A DNA stretch of 64,000 bases, taken from NCBI GenBank assembly GCA_947493995.1, contig CANLTJ010000008.1:62001-126000 (forward strand). Direction: 5' to 3'. The notes under the pieces are model-generated. The model saw only the letters and a program-made list of their open reading frames with translations, did no database searches and was not told the DNA's origin. The position numbers and the translations under genes were made by a program. Positions 35,497 to 45,162 of the stretch are shown here, piece by piece (positions within the stretch are counted from its first letter, which is position 1; each line of letters opens with the position of its first letter). The DNA comes from an uncultured Arachnia sp. (lineage in GTDB: Bacteria; Actinomycetota; Actinomycetes; Propionibacteriales; Propionibacteriaceae).

Positions 35497-37380
35497 ATGA
35501 CCACCATTGCCGACGATCCGGCAGCCAGCCTCATCGACCCGCCCAAGACTGCGGCTGCCGCCGTGTCGTACCTGCGGGTCTCCACCCGCGAGCAGGCCGA
35601 GAAGGGCGGGACCGACGAAGGCTTCTCGATCCCTGCCCAGCGCGAAGCGACCCGGCGTAAAGCCGAACAGCTCGGCGCCGGCATCGTCGAGGAGTTCGTC
35701 GACGCGGGAGCCTCAGCCAAGTCGTCCGACCGGCCCGAGCTGATGCGGATGATCCAGTATGTCAAGGCCAACAAGGTCGCGTACTGCATCGTTCACAAGG
35801 TCGACCGGCTCGCCCGCAACCGCGCCGACGACGTGAGTATCCACCTCGCACTCCAACAGTGCGGGGTCATGCTCGTGTCTGCGTCCGAGAACATCGACGA
35901 GACCCCCTCCGGGATGCTGCTGCACGGCATCATGTCCACCATCGCCGAGTTCTACTCCCGCAACCTCGCCACCGAGGTCGCCAAGGGCATGAACCAGAAG
36001 GCCATCGGCGGCGGCACGAACGGGCGCGCGCCCATCGGCTACTTGAACGTCCGCAAGCGCGACGAGCTCGGGCGCGAAGTCCGCACCATCGAGCTCGATC
36101 CCGAGCGAGCACCGATGATCGAGTGGGCGTTCAAGGCGTACGCCTCGGGCAACTGGAGCGTCAGCCAACTCCACGACGAACTCACCTCGCGCGGGCTGCG
36201 CAGCCTGCCCACGCCGAAGAGGCCGGCGAAGCCTCTGGCGGTATCCACCATCCATCGGCTCCTGACCAACCCGTACTACAAGGGCGATGTCATCTACAGG
36301 GGCACCCGCTACAAGGGAAGCCACCCGGCACTCGTGCCAGCCGAGGTCTGGTACCAGGTACAGTCCGTGCTCACCGCGCACCAGTGCGCCGTCGAGGCAA
36401 CCCAAGTCCACGGCCACTACCTCAAAGGCACCATCCACTGCGGCCAGTGCGGCTCGCGGCTCATCGTCTCCAACGCGAAGAACCGCCACGGCAACGTCTA
36501 CTGCTACTTCGTGTGCTCCGGTCGGCACTCCAAGCGCACCGACTGCACACGCCAGGCGATGCTCATCGAAGACGTCGAGAAGCTCGTCGAGGACTACTAC
36601 ACCCGCGTCCAGATCACGCCCGCCCAGCAGGACGCCCTCGCGGGCATGCTCCACCACGAGTTCGACCGGCTCATGGCCGTCGAAACCGAGGAACTGGAAC
36701 GCCTCACCACGAACCGTGACCGGCTCGAAAGCGAGCAGGACCGCCTCATGCAAGCGCACTACGCCGACGCGATCCCGCTCTCCGTGCTCAAGCGCGAGCA
36801 GGACCGCATCGTCGCCGAACTCAACCAAGTGACCCGCCGCATCGACGCCCACTTCGGCGACTACGCCGACGCCCGAGCCCACCTCGACGACGCCCTCGGC
36901 CTACTCGCCAACTGCGCCGACATCTACACCCGCTGCGACGACACCAACCGGCGCCTGTGCAACCAGGCCTTCTTCACCAGGGTCTTCATCGACGAGGACA
37001 ACGAGCTGCGCGTCGAGCACAACCGGCCCTTCGAGATGCTCCTCGATCCGCAGGTCAACGCCAACGCCCTGACCTGGGCCGCAGACGCGAACAAGGCCCG
37101 AACCTCGACCAACGTTTCCGTTGGCAAGGGTTCGAGCCTTGTGCGTGCGGTGGAGCTAGGGGGATTCGAACCCCCGACCTTCTCATTGCGAACGAGACGC
37201 GCTACCAACTGCGCCATAGCCCCATGCTTGAACAGCGTAACGATGCTACCACCGGGCCGCGCCGGGCGTCGATTCGACCGCCCTGCTCCCTACTCCCCCA
37301 CGGCGCGGGTGTGGAGCTGGTGGACGTTGGTGCGGCCGGAGTCCTCCAGCTCGATCTCTTCCACGTCATTGTCCGGGTGA
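35497..37380 (+). CDS. large serine recombinase/integrase of the ICE
   Basis: SYLRVSTREQAEKGG...IVHKVDRLARN; zinc ribbon HCGQCGSRLIV...CSGRHSKRTDC; coiled-coil. C-terminal ~80 aa (VELGGFEPPTFSLRTRR...) come from the antisense tRNA region and flank. Confidence 0.85.
   Translation: MTTIADDPAASLIDPPKTAAAAVSYLRVSTREQAEKGGTDEGFSIPAQREATRRKAEQLGAGIVEEFVDAGASAKSSDRPELMRMIQYVKANKVAYCIVHKVDRLARNRADDVSIHLALQQCGVMLVSASENIDETPSGMLLHGIMSTIAEFYSRNLATEVAKGMNQKAIGGGTNGRAPIGYLNVRKRDELGREVRTIELDPERAPMIEWAFKAYASGNWSVSQLHDELTSRGLRSLPTPKRPAKPLAVSTIHRLLTNPYYKGDVIYRGTRYKGSHPALVPAEVWYQVQSVLTAHQCAVEATQVHGHYLKGTIHCGQCGSRLIVSNAKNRHGNVYCYFVCSGRHSKRTDCTRQAMLIEDVEKLVEDYYTRVQITPAQQDALAGMLHHEFDRLMAVETEELERLTTNRDRLESEQDRLMQAHYADAIPLSVLKREQDRIVAELNQVTRRIDAHFGDYADARAHLDDALGLLANCADIYTRCDDTNRRLCNQAFFTRVFIDEDNELRVEHNRPFEMLLDPQVNANALTWAADANKARTSTNVSVGKGSSLVRAVELGGFEPPTFSLRTRRATNCAIAPCLNSVTMLPPGRAGRRFDRPAPYSPTARVWSWWTLVRPESSSSISSTSLSG
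37093..37140. repeat. 48-bp imperfect dyad adjoining tRNA-Ala (candidate att half-sites or hairpin)
   Basis: AAGGCCCGAACCTCGACCAACGTT / TCCGTTGGCAAGGGTTCGAGCCTT; ~18 of 24 half-site positions complementary. Confidence 0.6.
37151..37223 (-). tRNA. tRNA-Ala (anticodon CGC)
   Basis: GGGGCTATGGCGCAGTTGGTAGCGCGTCTCGTTCGCAATGAGAAGGTCGGGGGTTCGAATCCCCCTAGCTCCA folds as a full cloverleaf; loop TTCGCAA. Confidence 0.92.
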
Positions 37381-38051
37381 TCCGCGGTCGGCACCACCGA
37401 CGAGGTGATGATGACGGGAGCGGACAGGTCGATGGTGCGCACGGTGCGCGGGACCAGCGGTTTGGAGACGTAGGTGGGGGCCGTGACGGGAATGGGATCC
37501 CACAGCGCGCCGCCATGGTGGGGGGCGCGGAGGTCCACGGAGATCTCGAGCGACTCCTCGTCGCGCCCGAGATCGATGGTGCAGGTGTCCTCCTCGCCGA
37601 AACCCTCCCGAACGCGCTCGGCCCTGGAGTCCAGCAACTCGTGCATGGTGCGGACACTGAACCGCGCGAAGACCAGGAATGCTGCCAGAAGTCCGACTGG
37701 AATGGCGATGGACCAGAACGGCACGACGCCTGCCACAGAGAGCCCGAAAAGAACGACGGAAGCAATGAGCAGCCCAACGGCGATGCGTCCCCGACGTCGC
37801 GCTGCCGCAGCGGCGCGCAGGCGCAGTTCCGTGAGTTCAGACTGTCTCGTCAATGGCGTTGACACCTCGACGGCGTCCGAGGTGTCCGACTGCTTCACCA
37901 CGTCGCGGTGCATAATGCGCATGGAGTCGGAGAACCGCGTCGTGGGATCGCCGTCGATCTCGTCCGGGGTCCTCCGGTGGTGGGCAAGCCAGGACAGCCC
38001 GAAGGCCAAACCGGCGGCGACGGCGACGAAGATGATGATTCCAGCTAGCAC
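37290..38051 (-). CDS. hypothetical membrane protein
   Basis: MLAGIIIFVAVAAGLAFGLSWLAHH... and VGLLIASVVLFGLSVAGVVPFWSIAIPVGLLAAFLVF. Confidence 0.65.
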   Translation of the reverse strand: MLAGIIIFVAVAAGLAFGLSWLAHHRRTPDEIDGDPTTRFSDSMRIMHRDVVKQSDTSDAVEVSTPLTRQSELTELRLRAAAAARRRGRIAVGLLIASVVLFGLSVAGVVPFWSIAIPVGLLAAFLVFARFSVRTMHELLDSRAERVREGFGEEDTCTIDLGRDEESLEISVDLRAPHHGGALWDPIPVTAPTYVSKPLVPRTVRTIDLSAPVIITSSVVPTADHPDNDVEEIELEDSGRTNVHQLHTRAVGE

Positions 38052-38140
38052 GAGACCTACTTAAACATCACCGATGTGATTTGGGGCTGCGACTCCCCGA
38101 GGGAACCTAGAACACCCACAAATTGAGTACAGATTCTTTG

Positions 38141-39499
38141 TCAGATCTCCTCAAGCGGCCAGCACAGCACATGCTCGCCTGCTCCGACGCGCTCGACGTC
38201 GGGACCCATGATGATGAGTGCATTGCTGCGGGAGAGTTCCGTCATGGCATGGGGGTCGGAGATCCGCTCCACCGTCGCGACGTTCGTGTCGGTGACAAGC
38301 TGCCCGCGCAGCAGGTGTGTGCGGCCGAGGACAGAACGCAGAGGAGTCCGCGTGATGGCGCGCAGCACGGTGCGATGTTCGCTGGCACCGGCCAGACGGC
38401 GAATGAGAGGCCGCACGAAGGCCTGGAATGACACGTAGGCGCTCACGGGGTTGCCGGGCAGCATGACCATCGGCACCCCCTCCTCTCCGATGAGCCCGAA
38501 GGTCTGGGTGCGCCCGGGTGACATGGCGACGTCGACGGAGTCCGTCCTACCCAGATCGGCCATGGCCGAGGCCACGGCTTCGTAGTCCTCGCGGCGTCCG
38601 GAGGTGGTGGAGATGAGCAGGTCCGCGCGGATCAGCTGATCGGTGATGGCGGCCCGGATCTCCTCGGGATCGCTGGAGTGGACGGCGACCCGAAACACCG
38701 TCGCCCCAGCCGCCCGTGCAGCGGCGGCGATCATGAATGAGTTGGAGTCGGTGTCCTCTCCGTGCTGGACCTGGCTGCCCGGCTCGACGAGTTCCTCGCC
38801 GGAACTCACCACCACGACCCGCGGGCGTGGCCGCACGAGCACGCGATCAATACCTGCGCTGGCCATCATGCCGATCGCCCGATCGTTCAGCGTGTCGCCC
38901 TCGCTGAGCAGTCGGGTCCCGACGGCGAGGTGTTCACCGGCTGCCCGGACGTAGTCGCCCTCCCCCACGAGATCGACCACGTTGACCGTGCCATCAGCGA
39001 CGGTGGCGAAGGCAGCCGGCAGAACCGCGGTTGCGCCGCGCGGCAGCACGTCGCCCACGCTGACCGACTGCGCAGAGCCGGCCGCGAGCCGTTCGGCGGC
39101 CTCCACGAGATCCAGCTCCCGGATGTCAGCATTCACCAGATCCGCCGCCACGACGGCGTAACCATCCACCTTCGCTGTGCTGTTGGGCGGCACGTTGATC
39201 ATGGAATCGATGTCCTCGCACATGACCTGGTTCCACGCCTCCAACAGTCCCATGCCGAAAGGCTTCAAGGGGGAGACCAGACTGAGGAGGTAATTGACGT
39301 GGTCGGCAACGCTGCGCAGACCGTTGGCGTCCAGGGCAGGAGCTTCCGGTAGCCCGGGTGCGGGTTCCTCCACTCGCGCTTCTGCTTCCGCTTCCGCCTC
39401 CGCCTCCGCGTCTACGTCGACTTCTTCTGCCACCGCCACCTCCTTCTCAGCGTCGGCTTCGACGAAGGGGGCGGACTTCTTGCGACCGAAAAGTGCCAT
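38141..39499 (-). CDS. moeA: molybdopterin molybdenumtransferase MoeA
   Basis: NSTAKVDGYAVVAADL, GDVLPRGATAVLP, RVVVVSSGEELVEPG, MSPGRTQTFGLI, MLPGNPVSAYVSFQAFVRP. Confidence 0.9.
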   Translation of the reverse strand: MALFGRKKSAPFVEADAEKEVAVAEEVDVDAEAEAEAEAEARVEEPAPGLPEAPALDANGLRSVADHVNYLLSLVSPLKPFGMGLLEAWNQVMCEDIDSMINVPPNSTAKVDGYAVVAADLVNADIRELDLVEAAERLAAGSAQSVSVGDVLPRGATAVLPAAFATVADGTVNVVDLVGEGDYVRAAGEHLAVGTRLLSEGDTLNDRAIGMMASAGIDRVLVRPRPRVVVVSSGEELVEPGSQVQHGEDTDSNSFMIAAAARAAGATVFRVAVHSSDPEEIRAAITDQLIRADLLISTTSGRREDYEAVASAMADLGRTDSVDVAMSPGRTQTFGLIGEEGVPMVMLPGNPVSAYVSFQAFVRPLIRRLAGASEHRTVLRAITRTPLRSVLGRTHLLRGQLVTDTNVATVERISDPHAMTELSRSNALIIMGPDVERVGAGEHVLCWPLEEI

Positions 39500-39518
39500 G
39501 GCACCTACGATAGGACCC

Positions 39519-40136
39519 ATGCGGCCAGCAGACCCGAAGGACGCGCTGCGCCAAACCATTCAGAGCCGGCGACGGAAACTCGCGTCCGAGGAATGGTCCC
39601 GTGCGGACGCAGCCCGGACGGAGCTTCTGCTCTCAGCCCTGGGAGACCGCCCCGCGACGGTGGCGCTGTACGCCTCCCGCGCCAACGAACCGGGAACCCA
39701 CGAAGCCATCACGCAGCTGCACGAGGCCGGATGGCAGGTATTACTCCCTGTGCTCGGATCATCCCCGCGGTGGGCACCGTTTCGCGGTTGGCAGTTCATG
39801 CGCCGAGGTTGGGGAGAGATCCTTGAGCCGTCGGGGCCGGGTCGTGAGATCGCGGGCATCGTCCAGGCCGACGTCGTGGTGACGCCCTGCCTCGCGGTCG
39901 CCCTGGATGGCACGCGCCTGGGAACCGGCGGTGGATGGTACGACAGGGCGCTCCCACACCGACGTCCGGGGGTGCCGGTGTGGGCACTCGCCGGTGCAGA
40001 TGAGGTGTTCGATGCGCTGCCGGCCGAGCCGCACGACGTGCCGGTGGATCGGGTGATCACCGAGCTGGGGAGCCACGCTTGTGCTGAAGCCGCCGTGCCC
40101 GGCATTTCGGCGCAGCGGCATGGCGAACTATCATGA
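39519..40136 (+). CDS. 5-formyltetrahydrofolate cyclo-ligase
   Basis: TPCLAVALDGTRLGTGGGWYDRAL. Confidence 0.88.
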   Translation: MRPADPKDALRQTIQSRRRKLASEEWSRADAARTELLLSALGDRPATVALYASRANEPGTHEAITQLHEAGWQVLLPVLGSSPRWAPFRGWQFMRRGWGEILEPSGPGREIAGIVQADVVVTPCLAVALDGTRLGTGGGWYDRALPHRRPGVPVWALAGADEVFDALPAEPHDVPVDRVITELGSHACAEAAVPGISAQRHGELS

Positions 40137-40168
40137 TCGACGTCATCGACGGAGGTCCGAAAACACAC

Positions 40169-40477
40169 ATGCCCACATACCAGTACCGCTGCACAGAGTG
40201 CGGCAACGAACTTGAAGCCGTCCAGAAGTTCACGGATCCATCGTTGACAACCTGTCCCACCTGCGCTGGCGCTCTGCGCAAGGTGTTCGGCGCGGTCGGC
40301 GTGGTCTTCAAGGGCTCCGGCTTCTACTCCACTGACTCCCGCAAGAAATCCTCGGAAACCGCCTCCACCGGGGCCAAGAGCGACGCCAGCTCGACGAGCG
40401 CTGTTGCCTCGACGAACAATGCGTCGTCGGACTCCTCGAAGCCTGCTCCGGCCAAGAAGGCCGACGCCCCCGCCTGA
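40169..40477 (+). CDS. FmdB-family zinc ribbon protein
   Basis: MPTYQYRCTECGNELEAVQKFTDPSLTTCPTCAGALRKVFGAVGVVFKGSGFYSTD. Confidence 0.9.
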   Translation: MPTYQYRCTECGNELEAVQKFTDPSLTTCPTCAGALRKVFGAVGVVFKGSGFYSTDSRKKSSETASTGAKSDASSTSAVASTNNASSDSSKPAPAKKADAPA

Positions 40478-40536
40478 TTCGCGGAAAGCTGTGGAGAAGT
40501 GGGGATCCAGGCCCCCGGCTGCCGATCATATGGAGC

Positions 40537-41133
40537 ATGACGTGGTTCTTCCGCTCCATCAGTTGGCACCGCCGTAAGATCGCCGCCGTGCTCGCCGCCC
40601 TGGGCGCGTTCGCTCTCCTCACCCATTTCTCCGGGACTGCTGAGCCGTCGGGGGAAGTGGTGGTCGTCTCCCGTGACGTCAGCGCCGGAGCCGCTCTGAC
40701 TGCGGGTGACGTGTCGGTGGCGGCAGTGCCCGAAGCTCTCATCCCGACGGATGCGCTCACCGATCCCGCTGAGGCTGTGGGCAGCAGCGCAGCGGTCGCC
40801 CTGACCACCCACACCATCGTCCAGCCCGCGCTGCTGGTCTCGGGCGAACCCCCTCCGGAGGGGCGGGCTCTGGTACCCATCACCGTGCAGGACGCACAGC
40901 TCCGGGAGATTCTGTCCCCCGGCCTGCGAGTCGCGCTCGTCTCCTCCATGGGAGACGTTCCCGGCATCGTGACCGACGATGCCGTCATCCACACGATGCC
41001 GCAGGTGGCGTCGTCGTCGTTGGTGACCACATCTCAAGCTGCGCTTGTCCTCGTGGAGGTTGCGTCGGCGCTCGCACCCGAGGTCTCGATGCTCGGCCAG
41101 TCCGGCCAGCTCAGCATTTTCCTGAGCGGGTGA
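40537..41133 (+). CDS. SAF-domain (RcpC/CpaB-like) protein
   Basis: VVVSRDVSAGAALTAGDVSVAAVPEALIPTDALTDPAEAVGSSAAVAL. Confidence 0.75.
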   Translation: MTWFFRSISWHRRKIAAVLAALGAFALLTHFSGTAEPSGEVVVVSRDVSAGAALTAGDVSVAAVPEALIPTDALTDPAEAVGSSAAVALTTHTIVQPALLVSGEPPPEGRALVPITVQDAQLREILSPGLRVALVSSMGDVPGIVTDDAVIHTMPQVASSSLVTTSQAALVLVEVASALAPEVSMLGQSGQLSIFLSG

Positions 41134-41159
41134 AGGCCGGGCACTCGGCGATGCGCCGC

Positions 41160-41516
41160 TCAGCCCCAGTGGGGCGGACGATCCTGGGCGAGCCGTCGTT
41201 CCGCCTGGCCCCACGGGCGGCTACTCTGCACCGCAGGTTCCTGACCGGTCAGCCCCAACAGGTCGCGGACTTGGGCCAGCCTGGCGTCGAAACGGGCGAA
41301 CCCGAGTTCTCGTCGCGCCTCGAGCGCGACTGGGATTGGCCATGGTTGGCGGGTCGCCTGCCGTTGGCGGCGCAGATCGGCGAGGCGGGCGCGATCCCAG
41401 CCGAGCGTTGTCAGCTCCGCCAGCAGCGCCACCGAGTCGGAGGCCGTCAGTGGCAGCTCCTCCCCGGTCAGTGCCCGTCCCAGCTCCACGGGCTCACTGG
41501 CCAAGCGTCGTGCCAT
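41160..41516 (-). CDS. hypothetical protein downstream of galU
   Basis: MARRLASEPVELGRALTGEELPLTASDSVALLAELTTLGW...; start uncertain. Confidence 0.45.
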   Translation of the reverse strand: MARRLASEPVELGRALTGEELPLTASDSVALLAELTTLGWDRARLADLRRQRQATRQPWPIPVALEARRELGFARFDARLAQVRDLLGLTGQEPAVQSSRPWGQAERRLAQDRPPHWG

Positions 41517-42873
41517 CCTCGATGCGACGCGGTTCGCCCTCATCGGCCAGCTCGGCCGCACCGACGACGGTGACGTCGGAGCCGAAAGTCCAGTCGCCCC
41601 TGACCCTCAGACGTGTTGCCCCGCGCAGCGACGGCGCCTCCGGGATGCGCGCACTGAAGGCATCCACCTTCTTGTAGTAGCGCGAATCGAGGTCGATCTC
41701 CGGCGACGAGTCGCTCGTCGCCACCAGGCGCCCGTCCTCGCCCAAGTCGTAGACGTCCGAGCGCAACAGCAGCAGTTCGTTGGTGGTCTTGACCGGCTGG
41801 AAGCGGTCGCGCTCCACACAGATGGCGGTGGCGCCCTCGAACACCTCAATGGCGGCGCCCATGGCGCTCTCGATCTGGATGACGGGCGTGGACGAACTAT
41901 CAGCGGGATCCACCGTCTTCTCGTTGCGGATCATCGGCAGTCCGAGGACGGAGTCACGCTCCCGGAGCGTGTCCCGCAGCTTGCCCAGGTCGAACCACAG
42001 GTTGTTGGTGTGGAAGAACGGGTGGCGGTGCTCGTCGGTGAAGTACTCCATCTCCTCGGGGGCAGTCTGGGCCGTGTCGCGCAGGATCAGCTGGCCATCC
42101 GCCTTGCGGACCGCCAGGTGGCCACCCTTCTTGTCGTTGATGGTTCGGCGGCAGACCTCAGCTGCGTAGGGCGCCCCGGACTGAGCGAACCATCCCGCCA
42201 TCGTCGCGTTCGGTGCGGCGCCCAGGTTGTCGCCATTGGAGACGCAGGCGAACCGGAAGCCTGCATCGAGAAGCTTGTCCAGCACACCCGAGCCCTCCAG
42301 TGCGGGATACAGGTCGCCGTGGCCGGGAGGGCACCACTCAAGCGTCGGGTCGGCCTCCCAGGTGACCGGCATCAGGTCATCGGCACGCAGCTTGGGCTCT
42401 TGGTTCTGCATGAAGGACAGCGGAAGATCACCCACCGGCAGATCCTCGTACTGGCTCAGGTGGGAGAGCGTCTCCTCTTCGGTCCGGAAGGAGTTCATGA
42501 ACAGCAGCGGGACCCGTGCGTCCCAGGTCTCCCGGGCCGCCTTGACCTGGGCGACGATGAGGTCCAGGAAGTTCTTGCCGTCGCGTACTTCGAGGAGGGT
42601 CTTGGCCTTGTCGAGCCCCATGGACGTGCCGAGACCACCGTTGAGCTTGATCACGACGGTCTGCCCGATGGCGTCGCGGGCCACCTCGTCGTCGATCTGC
42701 ACGTCCTTCAGGAAGGGGACGTCGGTCATGGGAGAGATGGAGTCCTCGCGGATGAGCCCGGTCTCACCCGATTCCAGCAGCCGGTAGTAGTGGGAGAAGA
42801 CCTCGATGGCAGGCGTGGGGACACCCGCATCCTTCATCTTCCGGCGCGCAGCTTCCAGACCTGCCTCGGACAT
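41494..42873 (-). CDS. galU: UTP--glucose-1-phosphate uridylyltransferase
   Basis: VVIKLNGGLGTSMGLDKAKTLLEVRDGKNFLDLI...WCPPGHGDLYPAL; MSEAGLEAARRKM start at 42873. Confidence 0.85.
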   Translation of the reverse strand: MSEAGLEAARRKMKDAGVPTPAIEVFSHYYRLLESGETGLIREDSISPMTDVPFLKDVQIDDEVARDAIGQTVVIKLNGGLGTSMGLDKAKTLLEVRDGKNFLDLIVAQVKAARETWDARVPLLFMNSFRTEEETLSHLSQYEDLPVGDLPLSFMQNQEPKLRADDLMPVTWEADPTLEWCPPGHGDLYPALEGSGVLDKLLDAGFRFACVSNGDNLGAAPNATMAGWFAQSGAPYAAEVCRRTINDKKGGHLAVRKADGQLILRDTAQTAPEEMEYFTDEHRHPFFHTNNLWFDLGKLRDTLRERDSVLGLPMIRNEKTVDPADSSSTPVIQIESAMGAAIEVFEGATAICVERDRFQPVKTTNELLLLRSDVYDLGEDGRLVATSDSSPEIDLDSRYYKKVDAFSARIPEAPSLRGATRLRVRGDWTFGSDVTVVGAAELADEGEPRRIEDGTTLGQ

Positions 42874-42928
42874 ATCCGATCTCCCTTTCGTCGTGGCTTG
42901 TGCACCAATCCTAGTGGTGGCCGGTCCC

Positions 42929-43615
42929 TCAGGCGTCGGCTTCCTGCAGCGGGATGGCATCGCCCGAGTGGCGCGGGAATTCCCGGATGAGGCCGAGGAG
43001 GAGGTGAGCAACGCTGGCGTAGAAGCTGGTGTCAGCGTTGTCGATGACGTGGGTGCAGAAGTCCGGACCCCATACACCGAGATGCTGGGCGACGAACAGG
43101 CGCGCGGAGGACACGAACTGGCGGGCCTTCTCCGGCTCATCGTCCTCCAGGGCATTGAGTGCGGCCAGGCAGAGCTGCCCGACGAACGCCACCTCCAACC
43201 CGATGTGGTCATCCGGTTCGCGATTGAAGGCCGGCGCCTGCAGACCGTGATCTGCGTAGAACCGCCGTACCTGCATCGTCTCCGCCTCGAACGTCAGACC
43301 CTCCAGGCTGCGGTAGACGGATTCGTAGGGACAGGCATGCATGTGACCGGGCCCGACGAAGAGCGCATCGAAATCCTCGACGAGCGCCTCGGGCGACGCG
43401 GATTCCCGCACGGCGGCCTCCAGAAGCGCCACGCCGGTGCGGTGGGCATCACCTTCCAGCGGCCAGGAACCAGCCAACCCGGCGGTCCTCAGTCCCTCCA
43501 GCATCGACGCTGCAGCATCGCGGCGCAGCAGTGCATGGGACAGGAACGTGGTAGCCGCGGCCATCTGGTCCAGCCATTCCGGCGTCGCTGATCGCGCCCA
43601 ACCGGCGGAACTCAT
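42929..43615 (-). CDS. TorD/DmsD-like molybdoenzyme chaperone
   Basis: FDALFVGPGHMHACPYESVYRS...FYADHGLQAPAFNREPDDHIGLEVAFVGQL. Confidence 0.85.
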   Translation of the reverse strand: MSSAGWARSATPEWLDQMAAATTFLSHALLRRDAAASMLEGLRTAGLAGSWPLEGDAHRTGVALLEAAVRESASPEALVEDFDALFVGPGHMHACPYESVYRSLEGLTFEAETMQVRRFYADHGLQAPAFNREPDDHIGLEVAFVGQLCLAALNALEDDEPEKARQFVSSARLFVAQHLGVWGPDFCTHVIDNADTSFYASVAHLLLGLIREFPRHSGDAIPLQEADA

Positions 43616-44529
43616 ATGCCCAGCCTGACCATCGTCGCGTAGAACAACAGACGCCCGACGAACTCACCACCCAGCACCAGGACGAAGGCTGCGACGGTGG
43701 TCACCGACATCAGGCGCCCCAGAGCCCGATCCCCGGCCATCCGGAACAACAGGAACCCCAGAGCGATGACGCCAGCAAAAATGAGAATGTTCTCCGCAGC
43801 GGACAGCAGCGAGTACTGACCACCCAGCAACTCCAACGTTGCCAGAGCCTGCGGTGACCCCTCGGTGCCGAGGTACGCGAGGTATGCCGGCTCACCGATG
43901 AACTTCAGTCCGAGCGCCAGAATGGCACCGAAAGCGATGCCCTGCACCGTGTGCCTGATCAGGGCGCGAGCAGCCGGGTCCGGTTCGCCGCCGCGCCGCC
44001 GTCGAATGTAGGACGCCACCACAAGTGCAGCGGCCACAGCCACGCCGCCCAGCAGGAAGGTGGTGATGTAGAAGCGGACGGGAGTTGCCCAAGTGGCCCA
44101 CGCCGGAACGGTGCGCAGCGAATACACCTGCGAAATCGCATACACCAGAGCGAGACCCAGAACCGCCGTGACAACGGCAAGCGCCTGACGCAGCCGGTGG
44201 CTACCGAATCTGAACCACTGCAGAACGGCGAAGAGCGCGCCAGCCCCGGCGAAGAGCATGCCCAGCAGAATCTCTCGCGACAGCCAGGACGTCTGCAGGT
44301 GGAGCAACGCATTGGCCGCCTTCAGCGGGCTGCCCAGGTGCAGCGTGGACGCAGCCAGGCCAAACACCAACAGCGGACCGATGGCATACAGCGCAGGCAT
44401 CGTCACCTTCTCCAGCGTGCGCTGGGGCTTGTTCCAGTTCACGACGTTGATGACGCCCAGCACGACGAAAGAGCCCACCGACATCTGGGCGGCAATGGTG
44501 AAGATCACCAGCGGTAGTTCTTCCCACAT
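43612..44529 (-). CDS. dmsC: DmsC-like membrane anchor subunit
   Basis: MWEELPLVIFTIAAQMSVGSFVVLG...LHLGSPLKAANALLHLQTSWLSREILL. Confidence 0.88.
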   Translation of the reverse strand: MWEELPLVIFTIAAQMSVGSFVVLGVINVVNWNKPQRTLEKVTMPALYAIGPLLVFGLAASTLHLGSPLKAANALLHLQTSWLSREILLGMLFAGAGALFAVLQWFRFGSHRLRQALAVVTAVLGLALVYAISQVYSLRTVPAWATWATPVRFYITTFLLGGVAVAAALVVASYIRRRRGGEPDPAARALIRHTVQGIAFGAILALGLKFIGEPAYLAYLGTEGSPQALATLELLGGQYSLLSAAENILIFAGVIALGFLLFRMAGDRALGRLMSVTTVAAFVLVLGGEFVGRLLFYATMVRLGI

Positions 44530-44530
44530 C

Positions 44531-45157
44531 TCAGATGTCCTCCAGGTTCGCTATGCGGCCCGCGTTCGAGCCACTGGGCTCTGCCATCTCGTGGGGCTCT
44601 ACCACCAGGTTCGGTTGCGTGACGGACGCATGTGGCAGCGGCGCGATGGAGGCTTGGTCTCCGTACTTCTCCCGTAGATCGACGATCTCGCCGAAGTCCA
44701 GCGCCCTGCTGGGGCAGGAGGCGACGCAGGCTGGGGTGCCGCCCACCTCGATCCGGTCGGCACAGAAATCGCACTTGGTCATGACCCCCTTCTCGGGGTT
44801 GAACTGGGGTGCGCTGTAGGGGCAGGCCATCTCGCAGTAGCGGCAGCCGATGCACAGCTCCGGATCCACCGAGACGATGCCGTTGGCGCCCTTGTGCATC
44901 GCCTGGGTGGGGCAGACCGTCGCGCAGATGGGATCGTCGCAGTGATTGCAGGAGATGGAGGAGTAGTAGGTGAACACCGTGTTGCTGGCGGTGTTCGTGG
45001 CCTCGTCCTCCACCCAGGCCCCACCGGAGTATTCGGCGACGCGGCGCCAGTTCACACCGACGGGCAGGTCGTGTTTGTCCTTGCAGGCAATCTGGCACGC
45101 CTTGCACCCGGTGCACAGGCTCTGATCGAAGTAGAAACCCAGCTGGTTGTATTCCAT
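44531..45157 (-). CDS. dmsB: DmsB-like iron-sulfur subunit
   Basis: QLGFYFDQSLCTGCKACQIACKDKHDLPVGVNWRRV; four ferredoxin-type Cys clusters. Confidence 0.9.
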   Translation of the reverse strand: MEYNQLGFYFDQSLCTGCKACQIACKDKHDLPVGVNWRRVAEYSGGAWVEDEATNTASNTVFTYYSSISCNHCDDPICATVCPTQAMHKGANGIVSVDPELCIGCRYCEMACPYSAPQFNPEKGVMTKCDFCADRIEVGGTPACVASCPSRALDFGEIVDLREKYGDQASIAPLPHASVTQPNLVVEPHEMAEPSGSNAGRIANLEDI

Positions 45158-45162
45158 TGCTC

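Noticed and set aside
37210-37380. C-terminal ~80 aa of the serine recombinase as a real domain
   Set aside because: Encoded by antisense tRNA-Ala and chromosomal flank; likely a readthrough consequence of integration.
39360-39430. Asp/Glu-Ala-rich repeat (EVDVDAEAEAEAEAEARVEE) in MoeA N-terminus as a functional repeat
   Set aside because: Simple low-complexity linker common in high-GC actinobacteria; no further evidence.
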